This document shows positions 34,683 through 40,941 of a stretch of 64,000 bases of DNA, piece after piece. The stretch's first letter is position 1, and each line of letters begins with the position of its first letter. The notes beneath the pieces were generated by a model. The model did no database searches. It saw only the letters and a list, made by a program, of their open reading frames with translations, and was not told the DNA's origin. This stretch comes from a virus, in IMG/VR virus record IMGVR_UViG_3300045960_000114, positions 62,001 to 126,000 of that record, one strand, 5' to 3'. A program made the translations under genes and the position numbers.

Positions 34683-34931
34683 ATGACTAGCGGAACTTTC
34701 TACCTCGAACGATCAAGACGATTGATACCAGCACCAATACCACGATTACGCCATGTGACCTACTCACTTCATACCCATTACCGAGGCGTTCACCCGCTGC
34801 CTGAGTTGCTGGGACCGGATACTCCAGCCAGCCGCGTGGTGACGACACCTGATAGACTTCGTACACCGTACGCCTGTACTTACGAACCAGTACCGAGGAC
34901 GAACAGACGATGTGGGAATTGCGGCAGCTGA
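34683..34931 (+). CDS. Small Arg/Pro-rich hypothetical protein
   Basis: An 82-residue frame with a good site (AAGGGAGTG) before ATG. The composition is Arg/Pro/Thr-rich with little hydrophobic core, and a CGNCGS end. It overlaps the next gene by 22 nt. An opposite-strand frame over the same region ends in a hydrophobic segment. I favour the plus strand because of the ribosome site and gene direction, but the protein is unconvincing by composition. Confidence 0.35.
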   Translation: MTSGTFYLERSRRLIPAPIPRLRHVTYSLHTHYRGVHPLPELLGPDTPASRVVTTPDRLRTPYACTYEPVPRTNRRCGNCGS

Positions 34932-35449
34932 TGGAGCTGGGTGTACTGGGTGTGTTGGCGATTCTTACTACATGGCAGACGATTGTCACGTGGCGAAGTG
35001 GAACCATCTTCGAGAGACCACGTGCTTGGGCGCAAGCGAGACCAGGGCTCCTCAGTGAGCTTCTATTGTGCCCCCTTTGTCTGACCCACTGGATCGCCGG
35101 CTTCTGGGTTAGTTGGCTTTGTGTCTACCTTTACGTCACGCGCGAGCTCCCGCTCTGGCATTTGCTGCTCTGGCCGCTTTGTGTGGCCGCAGTTACCCGA
35201 ATGGCAGTAACCGCGCATGACTTGTTGTATCAGACAGAGAACTTCGAGAGGAAGGAGGGGAGCATGATCACAGCTGGAACTTTGCCAATGCATTCTGCCC
35301 TAAGTCAGACCTTCGAGTGCGGCAACGCCCTGCGTTGGTTGCGCAAGAAGGACGGCACGGTGGTGCTGCAGCAGGCGTGGGTGGAGGTCGGTGGCCCAGG
35401 CGTCGAGTGGAGGAATGTGGATGTCTACGAAGAACCCGTGGGAGAATGA
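34910..35449 (+). CDS. DUF1360-like integral membrane protein with a soluble C-terminal part
   Basis: A protein of 179 residues. Residues 5-25 and 50-100 contain three hydrophobic helices, including the signature LLCPLCLTHWIAGFWVSWL, typical of the DUF1360 family of small phage and Bacillus membrane proteins. From about residue 119 the sequence is soluble (MITAGTLPMHSALSQTFECG). A strong internal ribosome site (GGAAGGAGGGG) precedes ATG 35264, so a separate 61-residue protein may also be made from the same frame. It overlaps the next gene by 29 nt. Confidence 0.6.
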   Translation: MWELRQLMELGVLGVLAILTTWQTIVTWRSGTIFERPRAWAQARPGLLSELLLCPLCLTHWIAGFWVSWLCVYLYVTRELPLWHLLLWPLCVAAVTRMAVTAHDLLYQTENFERKEGSMITAGTLPMHSALSQTFECGNALRWLRKKDGTVVLQQAWVEVGGPGVEWRNVDVYEEPVGE

Positions 35450-35912
35450 ATGGGAGAAGGTCCGAAAGTTCCGCAAGACTCTCAACATCTGGACAACGGT
35501 AGTATTCACTAACGGTTGTTACGACGTGTTCCATGCAGGACACGTTCAGTCACTGAAGTTCGCCAAGAACGTCGTTCACGACACCTGTCTGTTTGTCGGG
35601 GTCAACGATGACGACAGTGTGCGCCGGCTAAAAGGCAGCGGGCGCCCGATCAATGACGTAACGTCACGCATGGTGGTTCTGAGTGCCTGCCGATTTGTAG
35701 ACATCTGCGTACCGTTCAGCGAAGACACACCTGAGAAGCTGATCCAGCTGCTCAGACCACATTTCCTAATCAAGGATGCGTGGTACCGGCGGAAGTATGT
35801 GGCTGGTGCAGCCTGGGTGAAGAAACACGGAGGGAAGGTGCTGTTCGCGCCGACCATGGAGGGGATCTCGACGACGGAGATCCTACGGAGAGGAGGAGCC
35901 TGTGGCAGTTGA
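35421..35912 (+). CDS. HldE C-terminal/RfaE2-like heptose-1-phosphate adenylyltransferase
   Basis: A protein of 163 residues from ATG 35421, where GTGGAGGAATGTGG supplies the site. It matches the cytidylyltransferase-like nucleotidyltransferase fold: TNGCYDVFHAGH (nucleotide-binding HxGH at 38-41), then LFVGVNDDDSVRRLKGSGRP, LIQLLRPHFLIKDAWY and, at the end, GISTTEIL (148-155). All are characteristic of RfaE2/HldE, which makes ADP-heptose from heptose-1-phosphate. The kinase half of HldE is absent, as in stand-alone RfaE2 enzymes. It may supply ADP-heptose for the GT-9-like protein encoded at 20.8 kb. Glycerol-3-phosphate or ethanolamine-phosphate cytidylyltransferases share the fold and are the alternative. 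Confidence 0.8.
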   Translation: MSTKNPWENEWEKVRKFRKTLNIWTTVVFTNGCYDVFHAGHVQSLKFAKNVVHDTCLFVGVNDDDSVRRLKGSGRPINDVTSRMVVLSACRFVDICVPFSEDTPEKLIQLLRPHFLIKDAWYRRKYVAGAAWVKKHGGKVLFAPTMEGISTTEILRRGGACGS

Positions 35913-36453
35913 AGGGACACTGAATGGCTGGCTGCAATTAACAGACAGCTCGCCGCTGAATGACGAGGAATCGGCGGAGCTGGCCAAGTGGTTCATGGAG
36001 TATCGGAAGGACGATCCGAACTGCGAGAAGGAAGAGGCACTCTGGAGTGGTGACAATAAGGTAATCCCATTCTCGATCACTTTCTGGGATGGCTGGCCAC
36101 CGTGTGTCTGGAAAGATCTGGAGCAGTTGTGTGGCAAGCTGAAAAAAGGTTCCTGGATTCTGTTTCACTACACGACCAGGAACATGTACTTCAACTACAC
36201 GATGCAATCGATCCTGGTCAACCAGGAAGGCGTTCGATCCACGGGTGATCCGTTCATGGACGATCCGCTCATGCAGATCGTTGGTGGACCACTCCGGGGA
36301 GAGCAACCGGAAGAGAAGGACGAGCTGGACATCTCCGACGAGGATGTGGATGCCGAGCTGCGGGCATACGACCCGAGCTCCGTACCTGACGGTGGCTGGG
36401 GCGATGAGGGATACGACGACGAAGTTGACGAAGTTGACGAGGACTGGATCTAA
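35902..36453 (+). CDS. Acidic hypothetical protein
   Basis: A protein of 183 residues starting at GTG after GAGGAGGAG. The N-terminal ~110 residues look globular, rich in Trp, Phe and Tyr (FSITFWDGWPPCVWKDLEQL, ILFHYTTRNMYFNYTM). The C-terminal ~50 residues are highly acidic (DEVDEVDEDWI). It overlaps the adenylyltransferase gene by 11 nt and ends 4 nt into a convergent repressor gene. A DNA-mimic or anti-restriction role is conceivable from the acidity but unsupported. Confidence 0.55.
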   Translation: MAVEGTLNGWLQLTDSSPLNDEESAELAKWFMEYRKDDPNCEKEEALWSGDNKVIPFSITFWDGWPPCVWKDLEQLCGKLKKGSWILFHYTTRNMYFNYTMQSILVNQEGVRSTGDPFMDDPLMQIVGGPLRGEQPEEKDELDISDEDVDAELRAYDPSSVPDGGWGDEGYDDEVDEVDEDWI

Positions 36454-36839
36454 CGCCCGCGCCGATCCGCCAGAATCTCGTCTACGACAGACACACGCTT
36501 GGGGCGCTTGAGTTCCTTGCTGGTGTTCAGGATGCACATCTGACGAAGCTGCTCGCGCAGCCTAGGGAGGGAGACGATCATGGCGGACACAAAGCCACCT
36601 GCATCTCGCCTGTACGTTCGTACGGACCGGGTGATCCAACCGGCCTTGACCAGCACAGTCAATGCCTTGGAGATGCCCCGAACCTGTGAATGACCGAGGC
36701 GTTTGGCCAAGGTCGTTCGGCGTACTCGAAACCGCATCCGACCAAGCTTGAGGGCTCGATCGACGAGTACGGTGTACAACTTCAGCGCGGTGCCGGACTG
36801 CTTAGCAACCTCACTGACGGATAACGGCGTTTGCGGCAT
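36450..36839 (-). CDS. Winged-helix DNA-binding regulator
   Basis: A protein of 129 residues with AAAGGAG before its ATG. The pattern VRRTTLAKRLGHSQVRGISKALTVLVKAGWITR is a helix-turn-helix followed by a wing, as in MarR/ArsR-style or RepA-type winged-helix proteins. The ends are basic (KELKRPKRVSVVDEILADRR). It is divergent from the replication region; the space between holds back-to-back promoters and two 10-nt direct repeats. It is probably an autoregulating switch controlling the early genes on the right. Confidence 0.75.
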   Translation of the reverse strand: MPQTPLSVSEVAKQSGTALKLYTVLVDRALKLGRMRFRVRRTTLAKRLGHSQVRGISKALTVLVKAGWITRSVRTYRRDAGGFVSAMIVSLPRLREQLRQMCILNTSKELKRPKRVSVVDEILADRRGR

Positions 36840-36876
36840 GGGGTGTCTCCTTTATTCCTCTCGGTATACCAACCAT

Positions 36877-36919
36877 TAGGGGGAATATAATTGACACCCT
36901 AGGGGGAATCAAGTAAAAA
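36877..36919. promoter_or_regulatory. Divergent promoter pair with two operator-like repeats
   Basis: TAGGGGGAAT occurs at 36877-36886 and 36900-36909, 23 nt apart (about two helical turns). Plus-strand promoter: TTGACA at 36891-36896, 17 nt, TAAAAA at 36914-36919. Minus-strand promoter: TTGATT at 36912-36907, 17 nt, TATATT at 36889-36884. The promoters interlock, and each repeat covers parts of them, so one bound protein could control both. The winged-helix protein encoded just to the left is the obvious candidate. Confidence 0.7.
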
Positions 36920-37131
36920 ACCCAGATATCGCAGTAGTCGGCACACGAGAGCATGCAAACGCTTAGTCGACAGTGTGTTGTGGGATTCTGTAATGATCTT
37001 ACAACATTAGATCGACGGAAGGGGGAGAACGTGGCAGCCCCTCCGCTTTACTACGTAAAGCTGAGCGTTCGCTTGTTGCGTTACTGCGCAACAAGCTCAC
37101 TTGAACAACTAACAGAACAGGAGGAGTGATC
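36920..37131 (+). other. Non-coding 5' leader with hairpins
   Basis: About 210 nt without a convincing gene between the plus-strand promoter and the Cys-rich gene. It contains a perfect 10-bp hairpin (GCTTGTTGCG at 37071-37080 with CGCAACAAGC at 37087-37096), a near palindrome CTTTACTACGTAAAG (37046-37060), a G-rich/C-rich pair (GGGGG...CCCC around 37020-37042) and a TGTTGT...ACAACA dyad further left. It may control attenuation or stability of the early transcript, or form a replication origin. No evidence separates these. Confidence 0.45.
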
Positions 37132-37872
37132 ATGTCGTTGATGAAGTTCAAGAAGACGATCGAGTTCCTCGCCGAGGTTGTCCGGCCTGGTGAACCCGAC
37201 GACGAGGGTAGGGAACTGCAGGTAAGCGAAGGCCAACGTCTGTACGGGTTGTACGTGGACGGACGCGACATCTTCCTGTCCTCCCGTTCCGATGAAGGGA
37301 TGGCCCCGGCGATGCTGCTGGTTCTGCCGAACACTGAGCCCGAGCATATCGGTCTGGCAGACATTCCCACGAATGTTGAGCCGGTTGCCGACCCCGCGCC
37401 GGTTACTACGTTTGTTGACGACACGTCGCATGACGATGACGATGGCGACACTTGTTCCAACTGCAATAACGCTAGGGATGAGTGTACCTGTGTCGATGGG
37501 GACGACGACGACTCCGACAGCGATGAGGACGACGAGGACAGCGACGAGGAGTATGACCGCTGTGCACACTGCGGGCGACTTGAGTCCGACTGCTCGTGTC
37601 CCATGTGTGCCAACTGCGGATGCAAAGTCATAGAGTGCATCTGCGCGCCGGACGAGGAGGACGAGGATCACGAGCCGGACGAGGGTGAAACGGAAGAGCC
37701 GGAAGAACCGGAAGAGGCGCACGATGAGGAACCGCCGCCGCAGCCTGAGTTGCGCGCGGAGGTCATGGAGGCGACGCTGACGGTCGAGAAGCCCATACCG
37801 CCTGGTTGGTTCACAACGGGTGAGATCTGCCAGGGCTGTGATCATCCGCTCAATGAGTGCATCTGCACCTGA
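37132..37872 (+). CDS. Acidic protein with four CxxCx6CxC zinc-knuckle repeats
   Basis: A protein of 246 residues. ATG 37132 is chosen because GGAGG is only 1 nt from the upstream GTG. After a short N-terminal domain come four copies of the same cysteine pattern: CSNCNNARDECTC, CAHCGRLESDCSC, CANCGCKVIECIC and CQGCDHPLNECIC. They are separated by very acidic Asp/Glu runs and a Glu/Pro/Glu linker. Each repeat could bind one zinc. It is the first gene of the replication-side operon, directly before SbcD, and probably forms protein-protein contacts or acts as a DNA mimic. I know no named family with this exact repeat. Confidence 0.65.
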   Translation: MSLMKFKKTIEFLAEVVRPGEPDDEGRELQVSEGQRLYGLYVDGRDIFLSSRSDEGMAPAMLLVLPNTEPEHIGLADIPTNVEPVADPAPVTTFVDDTSHDDDDGDTCSNCNNARDECTCVDGDDDDSDSDEDDEDSDEEYDRCAHCGRLESDCSCPMCANCGCKVIECICAPDEEDEDHEPDEGETEEPEEPEEAHDEEPPPQPELRAEVMEATLTVEKPIPPGWFTTGEICQGCDHPLNECICT

Positions 37873-37881
37873 GGAGGTCTG

Positions 37882-38940
37882 ATGTCGTTCATACTGTTCA
37901 CGGACGCCCACGTCTGCATGCAGGCGTGGCGTGACATGCCGGGCGTTCGGGGCGACGCGTACCAGTCACTGTCACAGGTGATTCGGTACGCCGTCGACCA
38001 CAAGGTCGAAGCGGTCGTGGACGGCGGGGATCTGTTTGATGCCCAGCCCACGGCGTACGACGCCCACTTCATGCTTTCCGCTGTCGAGGAGCTGAAGCGG
38101 GCTGGCATCAAGGTGTACAGCATCCAGGGACAGCACGCCCGCGACAGGATTATATCGTGGGCATGCATCGACCCCTACGTAACCAATCTGGAAGCCGCCG
38201 GGCCAGTCACACTAGCCGACGGCAAGATTGTCATGCAGGGATTCGACCACAGTCCTGCGGAAGAGCTGAAGGCCAAGCTGGAGTCGGGGCTCAAGCCGGA
38301 GACAAACGTCCTCGTCCTTCACCAGAAGGCGACAGGTGTCACGCCTGGCATGGGTGCCGACTTCGATCCCGAGTGGGTGGATTGTCACGTCAGGCTGGTG
38401 CTGATGGGCGACTACCACAAGGCGATCAACTGGTCACGCCCGTGTCCTCCGCCACTCCCGCCGATGCAGTTGATGTACAACGGCAGTTTGTGCATGCAGG
38501 CCATTGACGAATGCCCGGAGAAGTTTTTCACGGTGGTTTACGACGACCTGTCATATGAACGGGTGAAGCTGACTACGCGTCCGTTCATGGCGTCGATGGT
38601 GCAGTCACAGGAGCAGTTGGACAAGCTGCTGGAACAGCTGAAGTCGTTCCCTGCGGAGGGGATGCTCGTGGTCAAGTTCGACACGCGCATCAAGGACGTA
38701 GAGGACCTGCTGCGCAAGCGGCGCCCCGACATCAACATCAAGGCGCGCCCGCTGCCGATCGTGGTGGCGGACACGCCGGTCCCTCTGCCGGGCTCGATCT
38801 CGTTGGAGTCGTGTCTTCGCGTCCTGGCCGACCCGGCAAAGGATGCCGAGCTGTATTCCTTTGCCAAGCAGTTGATCGATTCCCGTGACGTTCGCGGGAC
38901 GCTTCAGGAGTGGCGCGGGAAGTTTCTGCAAGACGTTTGA
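37882..38940 (+). CDS. sbcD: SbcD/Mre11-type nuclease (T4 gp47 homologue)
   Basis: A protein of 352 residues with GAGGAGG before ATG. Calcineurin-like phosphoesterase motifs: TDAH (Asp8, His10), DGGDLFD (Asp50), a diverged GQHARD at about 83-88 in place of the usual GNHD, LVLHQ and MGDYH. Mre11/SbcD works with the Rad50/SbcC ATPase, encoded 2 kb downstream, to process DNA ends; in T4 gp46/47 this also supports recombination-dependent replication. The Asn-to-Gln change at the third motif may alter activity. Confidence 0.88.
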   Translation: MSFILFTDAHVCMQAWRDMPGVRGDAYQSLSQVIRYAVDHKVEAVVDGGDLFDAQPTAYDAHFMLSAVEELKRAGIKVYSIQGQHARDRIISWACIDPYVTNLEAAGPVTLADGKIVMQGFDHSPAEELKAKLESGLKPETNVLVLHQKATGVTPGMGADFDPEWVDCHVRLVLMGDYHKAINWSRPCPPPLPPMQLMYNGSLCMQAIDECPEKFFTVVYDDLSYERVKLTTRPFMASMVQSQEQLDKLLEQLKSFPAEGMLVVKFDTRIKDVEDLLRKRRPDINIKARPLPIVVADTPVPLPGSISLESCLRVLADPAKDAELYSFAKQLIDSRDVRGTLQEWRGKFLQDV

Positions 38941-39161
38941 ACATTGGAGATGTCAGGCTTCCGGTAGAAGTCCGGATGGTGGGACCTCGAGCTAATTACT
39001 CGGGTGAAAGATTGACGATCCGGCCTGACATTTGGTGGGGCGGTGTAGACGGCTCGGCGGCGGCGCCGCCACAAGAGCTGTTTGTGCATACCCGAACAGG
39101 GAGGTGGCAGGTGAAAGACCTGTCCTCCGCCGAATTTAAACCCAATTACATTGGAGGTTAA
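38937..39161 (+). CDS. Small hypothetical protein
   Basis: A 74-residue protein. TTG at 38937 overlaps the SbcD stop (TTGA) and is preferred. A GTG at 38910 is possible but has a ribosome site directly abutting it. Short strands and an aromatic patch (PDIWWGGVDG). A GGAGG site for the next gene follows. No family recognised. Confidence 0.45.
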   Translation: MNIGDVRLPVEVRMVGPRANYSGERLTIRPDIWWGGVDGSAAAPPQELFVHTRTGRWQVKDLSSAEFKPNYIGG

Positions 39162-39163
39162 CA

Positions 39164-39361
39164 ATGTGTACTCAGGAGCACATTTACGGTTTTATTGTTC
39201 TTGAAGAACAGGGTCCCGGCTATCCACCCATCGTTCGTTCCGTAGTTTGTCCAAGCTATGAATCCGCCATGTCGGAACTCATTCGTATTGCGCAGTACAC
39301 ATCAAATGCGTTGTCTGTTGTGAAGGCTGTGACTGTGGCGTGTTACCAGAAAGACCACTAG
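39164..39361 (+). CDS. Small hypothetical protein
   Basis: A 65-residue protein with TTGGAGG before ATG. A compact alpha/beta pattern (YGFIVLEEQGPGY, ESAMSELIRIAQYTS, VKAVTVACY). It is one of several small genes between sbcD and sbcC, a usual place for accessory host-takeover genes. No known motif. Confidence 0.55.
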   Translation: MCTQEHIYGFIVLEEQGPGYPPIVRSVVCPSYESAMSELIRIAQYTSNALSVVKAVTVACYQKDH

Positions 39362-39389
39362 GCAGTAGGAGACAGCTGGAGGAGCTGTG

Positions 39390-40028
39390 ATGGAAACCAC
39401 ACTGTTCGACCACATTGATGACGAGCCGGATGAAGTTGATCGCGTATTCAGTCTGAAGGAGGGCAAGCGACTGAAGAAGGTTGGTATGGACCGAGCGATG
39501 TACGCAGACCTGTTCTCGGTATTCTTCGCGCGTAACGTTGCCAAGTATTTAGCGATGGAGCGGGATGATCGTATAGTCACTTCAAATGACATTTACAGAT
39601 ACTGCTACGACAACTACGAGCTTAACAACGAGTGGCTTGGTCCGCGTTCCGGTTCGGTTTGGACAGACAGCCAGTGGGAGAAACAGATAGATCGCGATAA
39701 GGCTGATCGATTGAACCAGAATGCAGCTGAGATATGCAGATGGCGCCTTCGCGACGATTGCGAAGGTACCGTGGTTCTCCCCTCGGTCGAATTGGTCCAT
39801 CGACACATACCGAAGCGTAGTAATGTGGTTTTGAAACCGGGTGTCGACAAAGCCGTCAGAGCGGTGCTTAATTTGAGTAAGCACCTCGATAAGTTCAACC
39901 TGTCGGAGCAGGACCTGGTGAGTGGTTTCAAAGAGCGTCTGCGGTTTGGCCATGAGCATGTGTTAATAACACTAGCCCGTGTGTTCGGGGCAATCGAGGA
40001 AGCGGAAAAAGAGAGCGGTAAGTGTTAG
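39390..40028 (+). CDS. Hypothetical 212-residue protein
   Basis: ATG 39390 is preferred to the GTG one codon earlier, because the GGAGGAG site is then 6 nt away. It is helical throughout, charged, with a basic segment (RLKKVGMDRAMYADLFSVFF) and a Trp/Cys segment near the centre. It could be a DNA-associated accessory protein. No motif recognised. It overlaps an upstream extension of the next gene. Confidence 0.6.
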   Translation: METTLFDHIDDEPDEVDRVFSLKEGKRLKKVGMDRAMYADLFSVFFARNVAKYLAMERDDRIVTSNDIYRYCYDNYELNNEWLGPRSGSVWTDSQWEKQIDRDKADRLNQNAAEICRWRLRDDCEGTVVLPSVELVHRHIPKRSNVVLKPGVDKAVRAVLNLSKHLDKFNLSEQDLVSGFKERLRFGHEHVLITLARVFGAIEEAEKESGKC

Positions 40029-40093
40029 GGTCCTTAGAGTCAGAGAGTAGCAGGAGAAGAAAGGTCAATTACCTTAACCGGAGGATGCCGCAA

Positions 40094-40402
40094 ATGGAGT
40101 CCATGAAACTTGTCTGGGAAGACGCATTGAAGTCGCTAGATAAATTGGAGCGAGTATATGGCGATGCAGCACACGTGGGACATCTAACGCTTGATGAAAA
40201 GCTAGTCTTCATGCGCGCTCAAAAGGAAGCGCAGCGTGCGCGATCTACTCTCCGTGCGCAGGCTTACGTCTTTGAGGACGCGATTAAACAGCGCCTCGCG
40301 ATAGACGTAGACGAGGACCAGAAACCTACTTGGTGGTGTTGCAGCGCGGATTACCCAGACCATGAGCCAGACTGTCCTAACTCGTGCGAGAGTAATCCGT
40401 AA
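40094..40402 (+). CDS. Small helical protein with Cys/His end
   Basis: A 102-residue protein. ATG 40094 is chosen because GGAGG lies 9 nt upstream; an earlier in-frame GTG at 40022 has no clear site. Two long charged helices (ALKSLDKLERVYG, FMRAQKEAQRARSTLRAQAY) precede a C-terminal CC...HEPDCPNSC patch that could bind zinc. Its stop overlaps a possible ATG of the next frame. Confidence 0.5.
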   Translation: MESMKLVWEDALKSLDKLERVYGDAAHVGHLTLDEKLVFMRAQKEAQRARSTLRAQAYVFEDAIKQRLAIDVDEDQKPTWWCCSADYPDHEPDCPNSCESNP

Positions 40403-40455
40403 TGGGAGGAGCCCAAGCGGGTTCCTCGAACAGATCCAATTACCTTGGAGCGAAC

Positions 40456-40659
40456 ATGACCATTCCTACGTTGATGAACTGCTCACACTCTGGCGATGGA
40501 TGGTGCCTTGAGTGCGTCAAAAAGCAACAGGGCAGGATCGACAAACTTGAGGAGGCAATTGACGTTGTAATTGAGGAGTTGGGAGCAAGTGGCGGCGGTG
40601 AGCAGAAGGTCGGAGGCGAAACGCTGATCGAGTTCTTAGAGAGAACTCTCGCAAGATAA
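40456..40659 (+). CDS. Small Cys-containing coiled-coil protein
   Basis: A 67-residue protein. ATG 40456 has GGAG 6 nt upstream; an earlier ATG at 40402 lacks a site. The N-terminus has CSHSGDGWCLEC, a likely zinc site, followed by a helix (QQGRIDKLEEAIDVVIEEL) and a Gly-rich turn. It resembles small zinc-finger coiled-coil phage proteins. Function unknown. Confidence 0.45.
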   Translation: MTIPTLMNCSHSGDGWCLECVKKQQGRIDKLEEAIDVVIEELGASGGGEQKVGGETLIEFLERTLAR

Positions 40660-40675
40660 AACGAGGAGCGACTCC

Positions 40676-40879
40676 ATGAAAATCACCTACGAGCAGGTAC
40701 CAACCTTCTTTCAGGCTACGATCATCACGAAGGCCCCACGTGGTTGGCAGCGTACGGCACGTCGTTGGAAAATGCTGTTGCGTAAGACGCGCCTGAAGTG
40801 GCTGCGATGGGAGAAATTCAAGCGGCGTGCAGAGTCACAAGTCGTGAAGTCAGACGAATCGGGAAGTGCAAAGCAATAG
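40676..40879 (+). CDS. Small basic protein
   Basis: A 67-residue protein with ACGAGGAGCG before ATG. It is strongly basic, rich in Arg, Lys and Trp (RGWQRTARRWKMLLRKTRLK), so it probably binds nucleic acid or membrane phospholipid. It ends just before the sbcC leader. No family recognised. Confidence 0.5.
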   Translation: MKITYEQVPTFFQATIITKAPRGWQRTARRWKMLLRKTRLKWLRWEKFKRRAESQVVKSDESGSAKQ

Positions 40880-40941
40880 GAGTAGTCTTGCGTTCGCGCG
40901 GCTGTTGTGGTAGGTTTACTGCTGGCGATAAGGAGAATTGA

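Noticed and set aside
34687-35007. Minus-strand frame ending in a hydrophobic segment
   Set aside because: It lacks a good ribosome site and lies opposite plus-strand genes with better signals, although the 82-residue plus-strand frame is itself doubtful.
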